NCBI GenBank assembly: GCA_900540475.1
Contig: UQGG01000016.1
Location: 68,973-132,972, forward strand
Reading direction: 5' to 3'
DNA: 64,000 nucleotides
From: an uncultured Robinsoniella sp.
GTDB lineage: Bacteria > Bacillota > Clostridia > Lachnospirales > Lachnospiraceae
In this document: positions 26,855 to 35,819 of the stretch, in pieces
Numbering within the stretch: the stretch's first letter is position 1
How the letters are laid out: every line of letters begins with the position of its first letter
The notes under the pieces: generated by a model
Databases searched by the model: none
Told to the model about the DNA's origin: nothing
What the model saw: only the letters and a program-made list of their open reading frames with translations
Position numbers and translations under genes: made by a program

Positions 26855-28240
26855 ATGAGTGAAGTGAAATCTGCTTTGAAAAGTACGAAATTAGAGAAAA
26901 TTTGTTATGCCTTAGGTGATGTGGGAGCCAACTTAATATGGAGTTTTTCTTCGTTTTTTCTGACTTATTATTATACAGACAGTGCTGGTATATCAGCAGC
27001 ATTTGCCGGTACGATGATGTTGATCTGCCGTATATTTGATGGCGTTAGTGATTTATTTATGGGAGTTATTATTGACAAAACAAAAGCCCGTTGGGGAAAA
27101 GCCAGATCCTGGATATTATTTTCCACAGTACCGATGGTTTTGATGTATCTGGCTATGTATAATGTACCTTCAGGCTTAAGTCAGACCGGCAAAAATGCCT
27201 GGGCCATGATTACATATTTTCTGTTGTCAGTCGTTTTTTATACAGCAAATAACCTGGCTTATCATACAATGCTCCAGAGATTCTCACTAACATCAGAAGA
27301 CCGCGGATCGGTAAGCGTGGTTCGCACAATTTTTGCAACTGGTTCAATCATGCTTATGAACATTATTACACCAATTTTGTTCGGAGTACTTGGCGGACAG
27401 CAGAAGCAGCAGACATGGACGATTATTACACTGATATATGGCATTATTGCGACAATAAGTTTGTTTATTACCTTTTTTGGAGTAAAAGAAAAATTACCGA
27501 TTGAAGAGGTAAATGAAAAGAATACGAAGGAAAAGGTTCCAACAAAGCAAGCAATAAAGATGTTGCTAAAAGGAAGATATTTTTACATCGCAATTGTATT
27601 GTTCTTTGCCTATTATATTTCAAGCGGGATCGGCGGAATCGGTATTTATTATACAGGTAATGTTTTAGGGAGTGTCAGTTACTATAGTATTCAGTCGGTC
27701 CTGGGACTAATTCCGACAATTCTGTTTCTTCCGTTTGTGCCGAAGCTGTTTGGTAAATTTGGTAAGAAAAAAACGATGATGGCAGGATTAGTAATAACTA
27801 TGCTTGCCGGACTTGTCATTCTTACGAATCCATCTAATCCAACCATCTATTTGAGCATGATTTTTGTGAGAGGAATCGGGAATGGACCTATGTCAGTAGC
27901 AATATTTACCCTGGCAGGAGATATCGTGGATTATAATGATATGCGGACCGGAACCAGAGCAGAAGGGGTTGCTACAGCAGCTAATACTGTTGGGCAGAAG
28001 CTGGGTTCCGGATTAGGAGCGGCATTACTGGGCTGGATATTAGCGTGGGGACAGTATAACGGAGCCTTAGATGTACAACCGGATTCGGCAATTCAGGCAA
28101 TGATTATTATTGCAGTTGTGATACCACTTGTAATAAGTGCTATAGCGTTCGTATTGCTAATATTCTGGGATTTGGAGAAGTATCAGCCGGAAGTCAGAGC
28201 TTATTTAGAAAAGAAGACAATGCAGAATGCGCAGTCATAA
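26855..28240 (+). CDS. GPH-family sugar:cation symporter
   Basis: Membrane transporter of 461 residues with twelve predicted helices, in the glycoside-pentoside-hexuronide group (MelB/XynP-like): KICYALGDVGANLIWSF at the N-terminus and DKTKARWGKARSWILF in the first cytoplasmic loop are diagnostic. It takes up glycosides with sodium or protons. AAGGAGG precedes the ATG. The substrate is presumably the one split by the GH3 enzyme encoded just before it. Confidence 0.93.
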   Translation: MSEVKSALKSTKLEKICYALGDVGANLIWSFSSFFLTYYYTDSAGISAAFAGTMMLICRIFDGVSDLFMGVIIDKTKARWGKARSWILFSTVPMVLMYLAMYNVPSGLSQTGKNAWAMITYFLLSVVFYTANNLAYHTMLQRFSLTSEDRGSVSVVRTIFATGSIMLMNIITPILFGVLGGQQKQQTWTIITLIYGIIATISLFITFFGVKEKLPIEEVNEKNTKEKVPTKQAIKMLLKGRYFYIAIVLFFAYYISSGIGGIGIYYTGNVLGSVSYYSIQSVLGLIPTILFLPFVPKLFGKFGKKKTMMAGLVITMLAGLVILTNPSNPTIYLSMIFVRGIGNGPMSVAIFTLAGDIVDYNDMRTGTRAEGVATAANTVGQKLGSGLGAALLGWILAWGQYNGALDVQPDSAIQAMIIIAVVIPLVISAIAFVLLIFWDLEKYQPEVRAYLEKKTMQNAQS

Positions 28241-28287
28241 GCAGTAAATTTAAATCAGATGCCAAATTAGATAGAAAAAGATTTTAT

Positions 28288-28325
28288 ATCTCCAATCATG
28301 ATTATCTGGTTGGAGATATTTTATC
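28288..28325 (+). terminator. Terminator after the GH3-GPH operon
   Basis: ATCTCCAA pairs with TTGGAGAT around a 14-base loop, followed by ATTTTAT. Confidence 0.6.
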
Positions 28326-28384
28326 TTGGGAAAAGGTTAGAAGGGATAGTTTTTAAACGTGTACAGCAAATCAGGAGGCACAAC

Positions 28385-29749
28385 ATGTTATCAGGCAGAC
28401 AAAGAACGGGTATCTTTATAACATTAATGTTAGGCACTTTTATAGTGTCAATGACTACAACAGTAACAGCCAATATGCTACCTGCCATTATGCAGGATCT
28501 TGACATTATCACCAGTACGGCCCAATGGCTTACGAGCGGCGCGACGCTGGTATCAGGTATTATGATACCAATTACGGCGTATTTGATTAAACGATTTCCC
28601 AGTAAAAACTATTTTCTTTCGGCGATGGTCATATTTTGCTTTGGTGCTTTTCTTGGCGCTGCCGCCCGGAGCTTTTCTTTACTGCTTATCGGGAGGCTCA
28701 TTCAGGCTGTTGGATGCGGCATGCTAATGCCTTTTGCGCAAGTGATCATCATGGCGGTTTATCCGAAGGAAAAATATGGTTCGGTACTTTCAATTTATGC
28801 ACTGGGTGCCACGTTTGCACCAGTGGTTGCACCAACAATAGCAGGTGTGGTAATTGATGTACTGGGATGGCAGGCGATGTTTGTTATTTTGCTGGGTATA
28901 GGTATTATTATTGTAATTCTGGGGGTTATATTTATGAGAAATGTAACTGAGAATTATGCGGAATACTTCAATCTGTTTCCAATCATATTATCATCTGTCG
29001 GTTTTTCGGGATTGTTGATTGGATTGGGGAATATCTCCGGCAGCTCTTTTTTTCATATTAAAACAGGCGGGGCATTGCTGCTAGGAGCGCTTTCGCTTAT
29101 TCTTTTTGTAGTTTTACAATTGCGGGCAAAAGCACCATTGCTTAATTTGAGGGTTTTCAGATATCACAAATTTAGAACTGCTGTTTTTATAAGTGTACTT
29201 ATGTATATTATATGTATGGGCAGCGGCACGCTTTTGCCCATATTCACCCAGACTGTTCTGGGGTATTCCGCTACGGCTTATGCTTTAGTGACCTTGCCTT
29301 CATCCGTAATAATGGCTATTGTTACAGTATGTTCAGGGAGGGTTTATGATAGATTCGGACCCAAGCCATTAATTGCCGGTGGAATTACCATGCTGCTGAC
29401 CGGCAGCATCCTTGGTATCATGTTCCATGAGGGAAGCGGTCTCATATTTGTAGGAAGTGTTTCGTGCCTGCTTTCGGCGGGAACCGGGTTCTTAAGTTCC
29501 CCTGCAACTACAATGGGGCTGAGTGATTTAGATGACAAAAACAGGATTGACGGAAGTTCCATTCTAAATACTCTCAGACAGATATCCAGTTCTTTGGCAT
29601 CTACATTGGCGATACTTATTTATTCCATAGTATCAGGAAATAACGGGAATATATTGGGGGTAAAGGCTGCTTATATGTTTTATATAGGAATTAGTGTGAT
29701 TTCAGTTATTGTTGCATTTGACTTCCTGAGAGGGGATGCGGCCTGCTAA
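28385..29749 (+). CDS. MFS multidrug transporter (DHA2, 14-helix type)
   Basis: Drug:proton antiporter of 454 residues. The N-terminal stretch LGTFIVSMTTTVTANMLPAIM and the motif LIGRLIQAVGCGMLMPFAQ followed by GATFAPVVAPTIAGVV (antiporter motif C region) place it in DHA2. A frame extends to 28298, but GGAGG six bases before ATG 28385 decides the start. It stands alone, after a terminator and before decayed genes. Substrate unknown. Confidence 0.88.
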   Translation: MLSGRQRTGIFITLMLGTFIVSMTTTVTANMLPAIMQDLDIITSTAQWLTSGATLVSGIMIPITAYLIKRFPSKNYFLSAMVIFCFGAFLGAAARSFSLLLIGRLIQAVGCGMLMPFAQVIIMAVYPKEKYGSVLSIYALGATFAPVVAPTIAGVVIDVLGWQAMFVILLGIGIIIVILGVIFMRNVTENYAEYFNLFPIILSSVGFSGLLIGLGNISGSSFFHIKTGGALLLGALSLILFVVLQLRAKAPLLNLRVFRYHKFRTAVFISVLMYIICMGSGTLLPIFTQTVLGYSATAYALVTLPSSVIMAIVTVCSGRVYDRFGPKPLIAGGITMLLTGSILGIMFHEGSGLIFVGSVSCLLSAGTGFLSSPATTMGLSDLDDKNRIDGSSILNTLRQISSSLASTLAILIYSIVSGNNGNILGVKAAYMFYIGISVISVIVAFDFLRGDAAC

Positions 29750-29828
29750 GAAACACCTTTAGATGATAACGACGTGCTCATACACTTTAAACTTCTGGCT
29801 GTAACCCTCATGTTGTCTGCTTTCCGTG

Positions 29829-29880
29829 CGGCTATGCCGCAGCTCTGGAAGAGGTATGGCTAGGTTGCGCCATACACCTT
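29829..29880. other. Two hairpins in a decayed spacer
   Basis: GCGGC-tat-GCCGC and GGTATGGC...GCCATACC stand side by side between the MFS gene and the AraC remnant. They could end convergent transcripts; no T run follows. Confidence 0.35.
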
Positions 29881-29892
29881 TCCTTGCTAGGA

Positions 29893-30114
29893 CTAACTAT
29901 TTTCATTATTTATTCTATATTGAGAGGGTGTAAGTCCAGTATATGTTTTAAAGGCCTTCATGAAACTTACAGTTTCAGAATAGCCCAGGACAGAACTGAT
30001 TTCGGATATGCTGGCTGGTGTGTTTAGCAACAATCTTATGCCTTCTTCCATACGCAGTCCAAACGTATAATTTTGAAAATTCTGTCCAGTCGATTCTTTG
30101 AGGCAAACTGTCAT
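29893..30114 (-). pseudogene. AraC-family regulator, C-terminal remnant
   Basis: Only the last 70 residues of an AraC protein survive: the end of the first helix-turn-helix (KESTGQNFQNYTFGLRMEEG) and the second one (ISEISSVLGYSETVSFMKAF), ending GLTPSQYR. The upstream part of the gene is missing; at about 30100 the sequence changes into an ABC-transporter fragment on the other strand. No ribosome site precedes the first Met. Confidence 0.75.
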
Positions 30115-30486
30115 GATTTTATTCAGAAAATGGAAAAGGGATATGATACGCCAACCGGAGAAAACGGAAATCTTCTATCCGGGGGAGAACGCCAGAGATT
30201 GTCCATTGCCAGGGCAATTTTGAAAAACAGCCCCATCCTGCTCTTGGATGAGGCAACTGCATCTTTGGATATTGAAAATGAATTAGCCGTAAAACAGGCG
30301 ATTGCCAATCTGCTGAAAAATAAGAAAACAGTGGTCATGATTGCCCATACCTTGTCTATTGTAAAAAATGCAGATCAGATTATGGTGGCGGCGGATGGAA
30401 AAATTGCAGAAGCAGGTTCCCATGAGGAATTGTAGAGAAAAGGAGGAAAGTATGCGGCAATGTGGGAGGCTGGCTGTTTCAGGTGA
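30100..30486 (+). pseudogene. ABC exporter ATP-binding domain, C-terminal remnant
   Basis: End of an exporter-type ABC protein: CHDFIQKMEKGYDTPTGENG, signature LLSGGERQRLSIARAIL, Walker B ILLLDEATASLD and H-loop MIAHTLS. The membrane domain and Walker A are gone. A TAG at 30433-30435 interrupts the reading frame, which continues as family-like text (KGGKYAAMWEAG) to 30486. It meets an AraC remnant head-on, so a deletion or recombination joined two genes. Confidence 0.75.
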
Positions 30487-30542
30487 AATGCCAGATAATA
30501 AATAACATGTGAAAAACTTGTGGAAAAATATCAAATTCACCC

Positions 30543-30571
30543 TTGACTTTATTGAGGTGATGTGATAAACT
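30543..30571 (+). promoter_or_regulatory. Promoter before a short hairpin transcript
   Basis: TTGACT (30543-30548), 17-base spacer, TAAACT (30566-30571) preceded by TGA. Resembles the MATE leader promoter. Confidence 0.5.
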
Positions 30572-30577
30572 AATGCA

Positions 30578-30640
30578 GTAAAATAATTCTTCGTATGTTT
30601 TAATCCCTTTGGGGCTGGTGAGAAATCACCAGCCCTTGTT
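30578..30640 (+). ncRNA. Possible short RNA of about 60 nt
   Basis: A promoter at 30543-30571 is followed within 65 bases by a strong terminator and no gene. Either a small RNA or a leader orphaned by loss of the gene that followed. Confidence 0.3.
30612..30640 (+). terminator. Strong terminator hairpin
   Basis: Perfect ten-base stem GGGCTGGTGA / TCACCAGCCC with a GAAA tetraloop, then TTGTT. Confidence 0.65.
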
Positions 30641-30679
30641 CATGTGGAAAAACCGCAATTAAAAAAGCATGCCGCTATC

Positions 30680-30895
30680 TCAACATGCTTCTATAATTTC
30701 CCGCTCAAATACAAATACATAATACCCGGGTAATTCACTGCCACCGTTCAGGTCCGTAAATTCCGTGAGCAGCCGCCAGTCCTTTGATGCATAATCATTT
30801 AACAAAGCTTCTAAATCCTGAAACTCCAGTTCTTTCAGCTTTTTACTGCTGCAGTCTTTTAAGATTTCTTTCCTAACCAGTTTATATTCGTGCAT
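30680..30895 (-). CDS. Small DUF4177-like protein
   Basis: Small soluble protein of 71 residues. EYKLVRKEI at the start and LEALLNDYASKDWRLLTEF followed by YYVFVFERE fit the DUF4177 pattern (two strands around an LNELGAEGWEL-type helix). A longer frame reaches 31126, but its N-terminal part is AT-rich and low in coding character; ATG 30895 with GGAG twelve bases upstream is the better start. Function unknown. Confidence 0.6.
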   Translation of the reverse strand: MHEYKLVRKEILKDCSSKKLKELEFQDLEALLNDYASKDWRLLTEFTDLNGGSELPGYYVFVFEREIIEAC

Positions 30896-31108
30896 CGTAT
30901 TCTTGTTCTCCATAAATAAAATTTGTACAGATTCTATTTCAGTTACTGTTGATAGTATATACATATATATAATTATTATTGATAAAAATATTTTTTGACG
31001 TTTTTTCCATACATTGGCTTTATATGGATATATTTTGAAAATTGTTTTAAAACGAGTATCCAAATAAGGCTCCTTCATGTATAATAATTTATAATAGTAA
31101 CCATAGAT

Positions 31109-31130
31109 GTGATTGAACGAGTTCAATCAC
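31109..31130. promoter_or_regulatory. Perfect 9-bp inverted repeat before the DUF1538 gene
   Basis: GTGATTGAA-cgag-TTCAATCAC lies 24 bases before the start codon, after a TATAAT-like box near 31090. Operator or 5' mRNA hairpin. Confidence 0.45.
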
Positions 31131-31153
31131 TTAGATTTCTACAAGGAGTATGC

Positions 31154-32671
31154 ATGAAAAAACACAGAACCATATTACTGGAACAGTTTAAAGAGGCTCT
31201 GACATCTGTAATGCCAATTGCGGGTATTGTTTTCTTCCTCTGTTTTACCATTGTACCTATTCTAAACAGTATTCTAATGGCATTTGTTGTAGGAACGGTA
31301 TTATTGATTATTGGCATGGGATTTTTTACACTGGGAGCCGACCTCGCGATGACGCCCATCGGGCAGTATGTAGGTGCGGAGACCACAAAATCCAAGAAAT
31401 TCTGGTTAATCCTGTTTATCTGTTTTATGGTAGGGAGTATCATTACCATATCAGAACCGGATCTTCAGGTTCTGGCGGAACAGGTACCCTCTATCCAAAA
31501 TGGAGTTATCGTAGGTGCGGTTGCTGTGGGGGTAGGCGTTTTCCTGGTGGTTGCCATGCTTCGTATCCTGTTTCGGATCAGGCTTTCTTATCTTCTGATC
31601 GGACTCTATGCCGCAGTATTTTTGTTTTCCATTTTTGTTCCGGGCGATTTTCTAACGGTTGCATTTGACTCTGGCGGTGTGACGACCGGACCGATGACAG
31701 TACCTTTTATCATGGCGTTCGGTACGGGTATTGCGGCGATAAGAAGTGATAAGAATGCAGATGCAGACAGCTTCGGTCTGGTTGCCCTCTGCTCTGTGGG
31801 TCCCATTCTTGCAATTATGATTCTGGGTATGGTTTACCAGACAGACGGCGGAACCTATACACGGATTGCAATTCCGGATACTGAAAATTCCCGCCAGATG
31901 TGGCAGCTGTTTCAACATGCATTTCCTACCTATTTTAAAGAGGTTGGAATAGCGCTTCTGCCCATTACTTTATTCTTTGCCGTATTTCAGATGGTCAGAA
32001 GGAAAATGAACAAGACGCAGATGATCCGGGTATGTGCGGGGCTGGTCTATACATATCTGGGGCTTGTAATGTTTTTAACCGGTGTGAATGTAGGCTTTAT
32101 GCCCGTAGGCAATTACCTTGGCAAAGAGCTTGGTTCCCTTAGCTACCGCTGGATTATCATACCAATCGGCATGGTGCTTGGTTACTTTATTGTTGCGGCA
32201 GAACCGGCGGTGCATGTACTGAATAAACAGGTATATGAACTGACTTCCGGTGTGATTCCGATTAAAGCAATGAGTAAGAGTCTGGCTATCGGTGTCTCCA
32301 TATCCGTGGGACTGTCTATGCTGCGGATCATTACCGGGATACCAATCATGTATATGCTGATTCCAGGATATCTGCTGGCGGGTGTATTAAGCTTTTTTGT
32401 ACCGCCCATATTTACGGCAATCGCCTTTGACTCCGGCGGTGTTGCATCGGGACCGATGACAGCCACATTTCTGCTTCCCCTTGCAATGGGCGTCTGTACT
32501 GCAGCGGGAGGCAATGTAATTACAGATGCATTCGGGGTAGTAGCTATGGTAGCCATGACTCCATTAATAACCATCCAGCTGCTTGGTTTATATTTCAAGT
32601 TTAAGACGAAAGACAAGGACGGGGAAAAGAAAACAGAATCACTGGATGTAGAAGAGATTATCGAACTGTAG
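31154..32671 (+). CDS. DUF1538 membrane protein
   Basis: Polytopic membrane protein of 505 residues made of two similar halves: both contain the signature TVAFDSGGVTTGPMTVPF / AIAFDSGGVASGPMTATF and a preceding SEPDLQVLAEQVP / AEPAVHVLNKQV element. This internal duplication is characteristic of DUF1538 proteins, thought to be transporters of unknown substrate. The start at 31154 has AAGGAG five bases upstream; a longer frame at 31109 lacks one. It is followed after ten bases by a P-II protein, suggesting a transporter with a dedicated P-II regulator, as AmtB is with GlnK. Confidence 0.88.
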   Translation: MKKHRTILLEQFKEALTSVMPIAGIVFFLCFTIVPILNSILMAFVVGTVLLIIGMGFFTLGADLAMTPIGQYVGAETTKSKKFWLILFICFMVGSIITISEPDLQVLAEQVPSIQNGVIVGAVAVGVGVFLVVAMLRILFRIRLSYLLIGLYAAVFLFSIFVPGDFLTVAFDSGGVTTGPMTVPFIMAFGTGIAAIRSDKNADADSFGLVALCSVGPILAIMILGMVYQTDGGTYTRIAIPDTENSRQMWQLFQHAFPTYFKEVGIALLPITLFFAVFQMVRRKMNKTQMIRVCAGLVYTYLGLVMFLTGVNVGFMPVGNYLGKELGSLSYRWIIIPIGMVLGYFIVAAEPAVHVLNKQVYELTSGVIPIKAMSKSLAIGVSISVGLSMLRIITGIPIMYMLIPGYLLAGVLSFFVPPIFTAIAFDSGGVASGPMTATFLLPLAMGVCTAAGGNVITDAFGVVAMVAMTPLITIQLLGLYFKFKTKDKDGEKKTESLDVEEIIEL

Positions 32672-32681
32672 GGGAAAAATG

Positions 32682-33362
32682 ATGAGTGATATTTATTTAT
32701 TGATTACAATTGTTAGGCGTGAATATGAAGAGGATTATATCGATTTCTTCAAAAAATATGAGGTTCATTCACAATTTGGTACACTGTGCAACGGTACAGC
32801 ACAGCAAAAAGTACTCGATTATCTGGGAATCGAAGATTCGGAAAAAGTCATGATGCAGGTGGTTGTGTCGGGAGACCTTTCAAAACGATTATTGAAGAAA
32901 CTGGTGTCAGAAATGGGCATCGACATGCCTGGAAGTGGAATTGCGATTACGATCCCGTTAGACAGCATCGGAGGCATTTCCAGTATGAAATATCTTATGG
33001 AGGAAAGAACTATGCAGTCAGAAGAAACAATTCATATAAATGAGATGCCCTATGCCCTGATTATCGCCATATCAGAAAGGGGCAGCTCGGATGTAGTCAT
33101 GGAGGCAGCCCGCAGCGCAGGAGCCGGAGGCGGAACCATTATTCATGCAAAAGGAAGCGAAAGTGAATTTGTATCAAAATTCTTTGGAGTATCCATTGCC
33201 GATGAAAAAGATATGATTTATATCGTTGCGAAAAAACGGGATAAGGCTAATATTATGAAGGCGATTATGGAACGGGCAGGGTTATCCACCAAATCCCGTA
33301 CCATTGTCTTTTCTCTTCCTGTTGACAGTGTAGTTGGTCTTCACAGTGTTATGGAGGAATAG
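32682..33362 (+). CDS. P-II-like protein with two tandem P-II domains
   Basis: Soluble protein of 226 residues made of two consecutive P-II-like halves, each close to the 112-residue length of a normal subunit. The second half has the core AGAGGGTIIHAKG and ends PVDSVVGLHSV; the first ends PLDSIGGISSM in parallel. The uridylylated T-loop tyrosine is not apparent. P-II proteins bind ATP/ADP and 2-oxoglutarate and block membrane partners. Placed directly after the DUF1538 gene, it probably gates that transporter. The ATG at 32679 is an alternative start. Confidence 0.85.
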   Translation: MSDIYLLITIVRREYEEDYIDFFKKYEVHSQFGTLCNGTAQQKVLDYLGIEDSEKVMMQVVVSGDLSKRLLKKLVSEMGIDMPGSGIAITIPLDSIGGISSMKYLMEERTMQSEETIHINEMPYALIIAISERGSSDVVMEAARSAGAGGGTIIHAKGSESEFVSKFFGVSIADEKDMIYIVAKKRDKANIMKAIMERAGLSTKSRTIVFSLPVDSVVGLHSVMEE

Positions 33363-33535
33363 CACCTGCCATTTCAAAGGATGGTATAAAAAGTACGGTA
33401 AAACAGCTGTAATTGTTCCGGTGTTAAACGAAAGAGTGTTATGATATGATTTTTGTGTTTCTATTTATGCAGTTATAGGAATGAATTGCATTCATTGCTT
33501 TGACAAATAAAATATATTTGAAATGGAGAGATGAT

Positions 33536-35080
33536 ATGAAATACAAAAATCCAATTATACCGGGCTTTCATCCCGATCCCAGCATCTGCAGGGCAGGAGA
33601 GGACTATTACCTGGTGACAAGTTCCTTTGAGTATTTTCCGGGGATACCTGTATTCCACAGCAAAGACCTGGTGCACTGGGACCAGATCGGACACTGCATC
33701 ACCAGAAATGAGCAGCTGACTCTTTATAAAGGTGCTCCAAACAGTACCGGTATTTATGCACCCACTATCCGATATCATGAGGGGATCTTCTATGTAATAA
33801 CCACGAACATTTCCTATGGAACAGACAGCGGAGGAAATGAACAAAATTTTATCGTATGGACTACAGATCCGGGCGGTGAATGGTCAGATCCCATTTGGCT
33901 GGACTGTCCCGGAATTGATCCGTCTCTGTTTTTTGATGATGATGGAAAAGTCTATTACTGCGGAACCCATGGCGAGATCTATATGTGCGAGATTGATATC
34001 GTGACAGGCAAAAGAAAGACAGAGAAATCGTACATTTGGGGCGGGACCGGCGGCTGTTGTCCGGAAGGCCCCCATATTTATAAAATCAATAACTGGTATT
34101 ACCTGTTTATCTCAGAAGGGGGTACAGAATATGGCCATATGCTGACGGCTGCCAGAAGCCGGAATATATGGGGACCCTATGAAGGATACTGCGGTAATCC
34201 GGTATTGACAAACAGGAGCAGAGGAACATCCCTGAAGGCGATTGGCCATGGAGATATTACCCAGGACCAGAATGGGAACTGGTGGGCTGTTTGCCTTGGA
34301 ATCCGTCCGCTTTCCTATCCATTCCGGCATAACCTGGGAAGAGAAACGATGCTTGTACCTATGGTGTGGGATGAACAGGGCTGGCCTGTGATGGGCAATA
34401 AGGGAGTGGTGGAAGAGGAAGTAGAAACAGACTGTCTGCCGGGCTGTACGGATATGAATACTTATCAGCAGAAAACCCTTACAGTCAGAGATACATTCGA
34501 TTCCGAAAAGCTTGATTTTGCATGGAATTTTATATATAACCCCTGCCCTCAGTTATGGAATGTTATTTCCGGGAGAGGACTTACCCTGTATGGCAATGAA
34601 AATGCACTTTCAAAAGCGGATAATATTGCATGGATCGGACGAAGGCAGGAGCATCACAACTGCATAGCCAGGACAGAATTACATTTTGTAAGAGAGCAGG
34701 ATGAGGAAGAGGCAGGACTTACTGTTTATATGAATAACCGCCATCATTATGAAATTGCAGTGACCAGGCAGGAGGGGGAAGACTGTATCCTGTTTCGCAG
34801 GCAGATTGGAAGCCTGTGGAAGACGGAAAATAAGATTTCCTGCAGCAGTGTGCAATTATTTCTGGAAGTAGAAGCGGATTTAGAAATGTACATTTTCCGA
34901 TATAGCCTGGACGGTACACAGTTTAATGAAATTGGAAGAGGGGAAACGACATACCTGACTACTGAAGCCGGAGGTGTTTTTACCGGGAATTATATAGGAA
35001 TGTTTGCTTCCGGAAACGGAAAGAAGTGTGTTAGGGGAGCAGATTTTAAGTGGTTTGAATATTGCGTAAGACTTAAATAA
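33536..35080 (+). CDS. GH43-family beta-xylosidase / arabinofuranosidase
   Basis: Glycoside hydrolase of 514 residues without signal peptide. The five-blade propeller carries the three acidic catalytic residues Asp14 (PGFHPDPSIC), Asp128 (GIDPSLFF) and Glu177 (CCPEGPHIY); a C-terminal concanavalin-like domain (from about residue 320) is typical of XynB-type subgroup members. It should trim xylose or arabinose from short oligosaccharides in the cytoplasm. GGAGA precedes ATG 33536; the longer frame from 33500 lacks a site. Single gene, ended by a strong terminator. Confidence 0.92.
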   Translation: MKYKNPIIPGFHPDPSICRAGEDYYLVTSSFEYFPGIPVFHSKDLVHWDQIGHCITRNEQLTLYKGAPNSTGIYAPTIRYHEGIFYVITTNISYGTDSGGNEQNFIVWTTDPGGEWSDPIWLDCPGIDPSLFFDDDGKVYYCGTHGEIYMCEIDIVTGKRKTEKSYIWGGTGGCCPEGPHIYKINNWYYLFISEGGTEYGHMLTAARSRNIWGPYEGYCGNPVLTNRSRGTSLKAIGHGDITQDQNGNWWAVCLGIRPLSYPFRHNLGRETMLVPMVWDEQGWPVMGNKGVVEEEVETDCLPGCTDMNTYQQKTLTVRDTFDSEKLDFAWNFIYNPCPQLWNVISGRGLTLYGNENALSKADNIAWIGRRQEHHNCIARTELHFVREQDEEEAGLTVYMNNRHHYEIAVTRQEGEDCILFRRQIGSLWKTENKISCSSVQLFLEVEADLEMYIFRYSLDGTQFNEIGRGETTYLTTEAGGVFTGNYIGMFASGNGKKCVRGADFKWFEYCVRLK

Positions 35081-35110
35081 AGAGGATTTCATAAATAAAT
35101 AAGATTGTAT

Positions 35111-35152
35111 GGCGGCGTTGAAGTATATTTATATTTCAATGCCGCCGTTTTT
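35111..35152 (+). terminator. Terminator after the GH43 gene
   Basis: GGCGGCGTTGAAGTAT pairs with ATATTTCAATGCCGCC, followed by GTTTTT. Confidence 0.85.
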
Positions 35153-35388
35153 ATGATAAAGATAAGAAGTGGTACCTTACATGGATTTGAGTGTGACGCA
35201 CAGCTGTCAGAAAGCAATTTTAAAAAAAAATATGAAATACTTTCAGTATAACGTACATGGACAGATATTTTGGAAAATACCGTGAATTGATTGTAGACAG
35301 TAATATAAGTATATATAGACAAAGTGCACAAGTTAATAAGTATGTAAACACATAATATTTAACGAAAATTAATTATTTACAGAAAACA
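35153..35388. other. AT-rich spacer with a solo repeat end
   Basis: No gene. Bases 35191-35224 (CAGCTGTCAGAAAGCAATTT and flanks) match the right end of the repeat at 17351-17506, so this is probably a partial or decayed copy. No LexA-type GAAC-N4-GTTC box is seen, notable because a recA gene follows. Confidence 0.5.
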
Positions 35389-35418
35389 CTGACAATTTCA
35401 TTTTTTATGTGTTAATAT
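35389..35418 (+). promoter_or_regulatory. Promoter of the KOW/recA operon
   Basis: CTGACA (35389-35394), 18-base spacer, TAATAT (35413-35418). Confidence 0.5.
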
Positions 35419-35465
35419 AAGATAATAAAGAATAAGCCATAGTGGCTGAAATGGAGAACGGATAA

Positions 35466-35819
35466 ATGAGATCATTAAAAAACGAGAAGGTGTATCATAA
35501 AAACTTTGGAAAGGGTGTTATCACAGAGAATAATCCCCTGAAGATTAAAATTCAGTTTTCAGGCATGAATGAAAGTAAAACATTTGTGTTTCCCTATGTT
35601 TTTGAAAACCTAATGGTATTAGAAGATGAAAAATTGCAGGATGAATGTTATAAACAGGCGGTTTTAATAAGAGAAGAACGTGAAAAGTTAGAAGAAGAAA
35701 AAAGAATGAAGCAAAAAGCAATTGAGGATTTAAGACGCATGGAAAACAGAAAAGCAAAATTGGCTCTGGCTAAGAAGAAAAAAGCAGATGCCCTTAGGAA
35801 GATTAAGGTAACCATATGA
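35466..35819 (+). CDS. Small KOW-like/coiled-coil protein coupled to recA
   Basis: Protein of 117 residues. The first 55 residues (VYHKNFGKGVITENN ... KIKIQF ... KTFVFPYVFENL) resemble the small KOW/Tudor-like barrel found at the end of PcrA-type helicases, which contacts RNA polymerase or nucleic acid. Residues 60-110 are a highly charged helix (REEREKLEEEKRMKQKAIED), probably a coiled coil. Its TGA overlaps the recA ATG by four bases (ATGA), so the two are translationally coupled. A role as accessory factor of this RecA is inferred; I know of no named family. Confidence 0.8.
   Translation: MRSLKNEKVYHKNFGKGVITENNPLKIKIQFSGMNESKTFVFPYVFENLMVLEDEKLQDECYKQAVLIREEREKLEEEKRMKQKAIEDLRRMENRKAKLALAKKKKADALRKIKVTI

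Noticed and set aside
29750..29892. End of an insertion sequence beside the broken AraC/ABC genes
   Set aside because: Two hairpins are present, but no transposase text, terminal repeats or target duplication could be recognised.
30896..31126. N-terminal extension of the DUF4177-like protein with a hydrophobic segment
   Set aside because: AT-rich, low coding character, no ribosome site, and not part of the family.
35153..35465. Possible SOS (LexA) box before recA
   Set aside because: No GAAC-N4-GTTC or close variant was found in this spacer.
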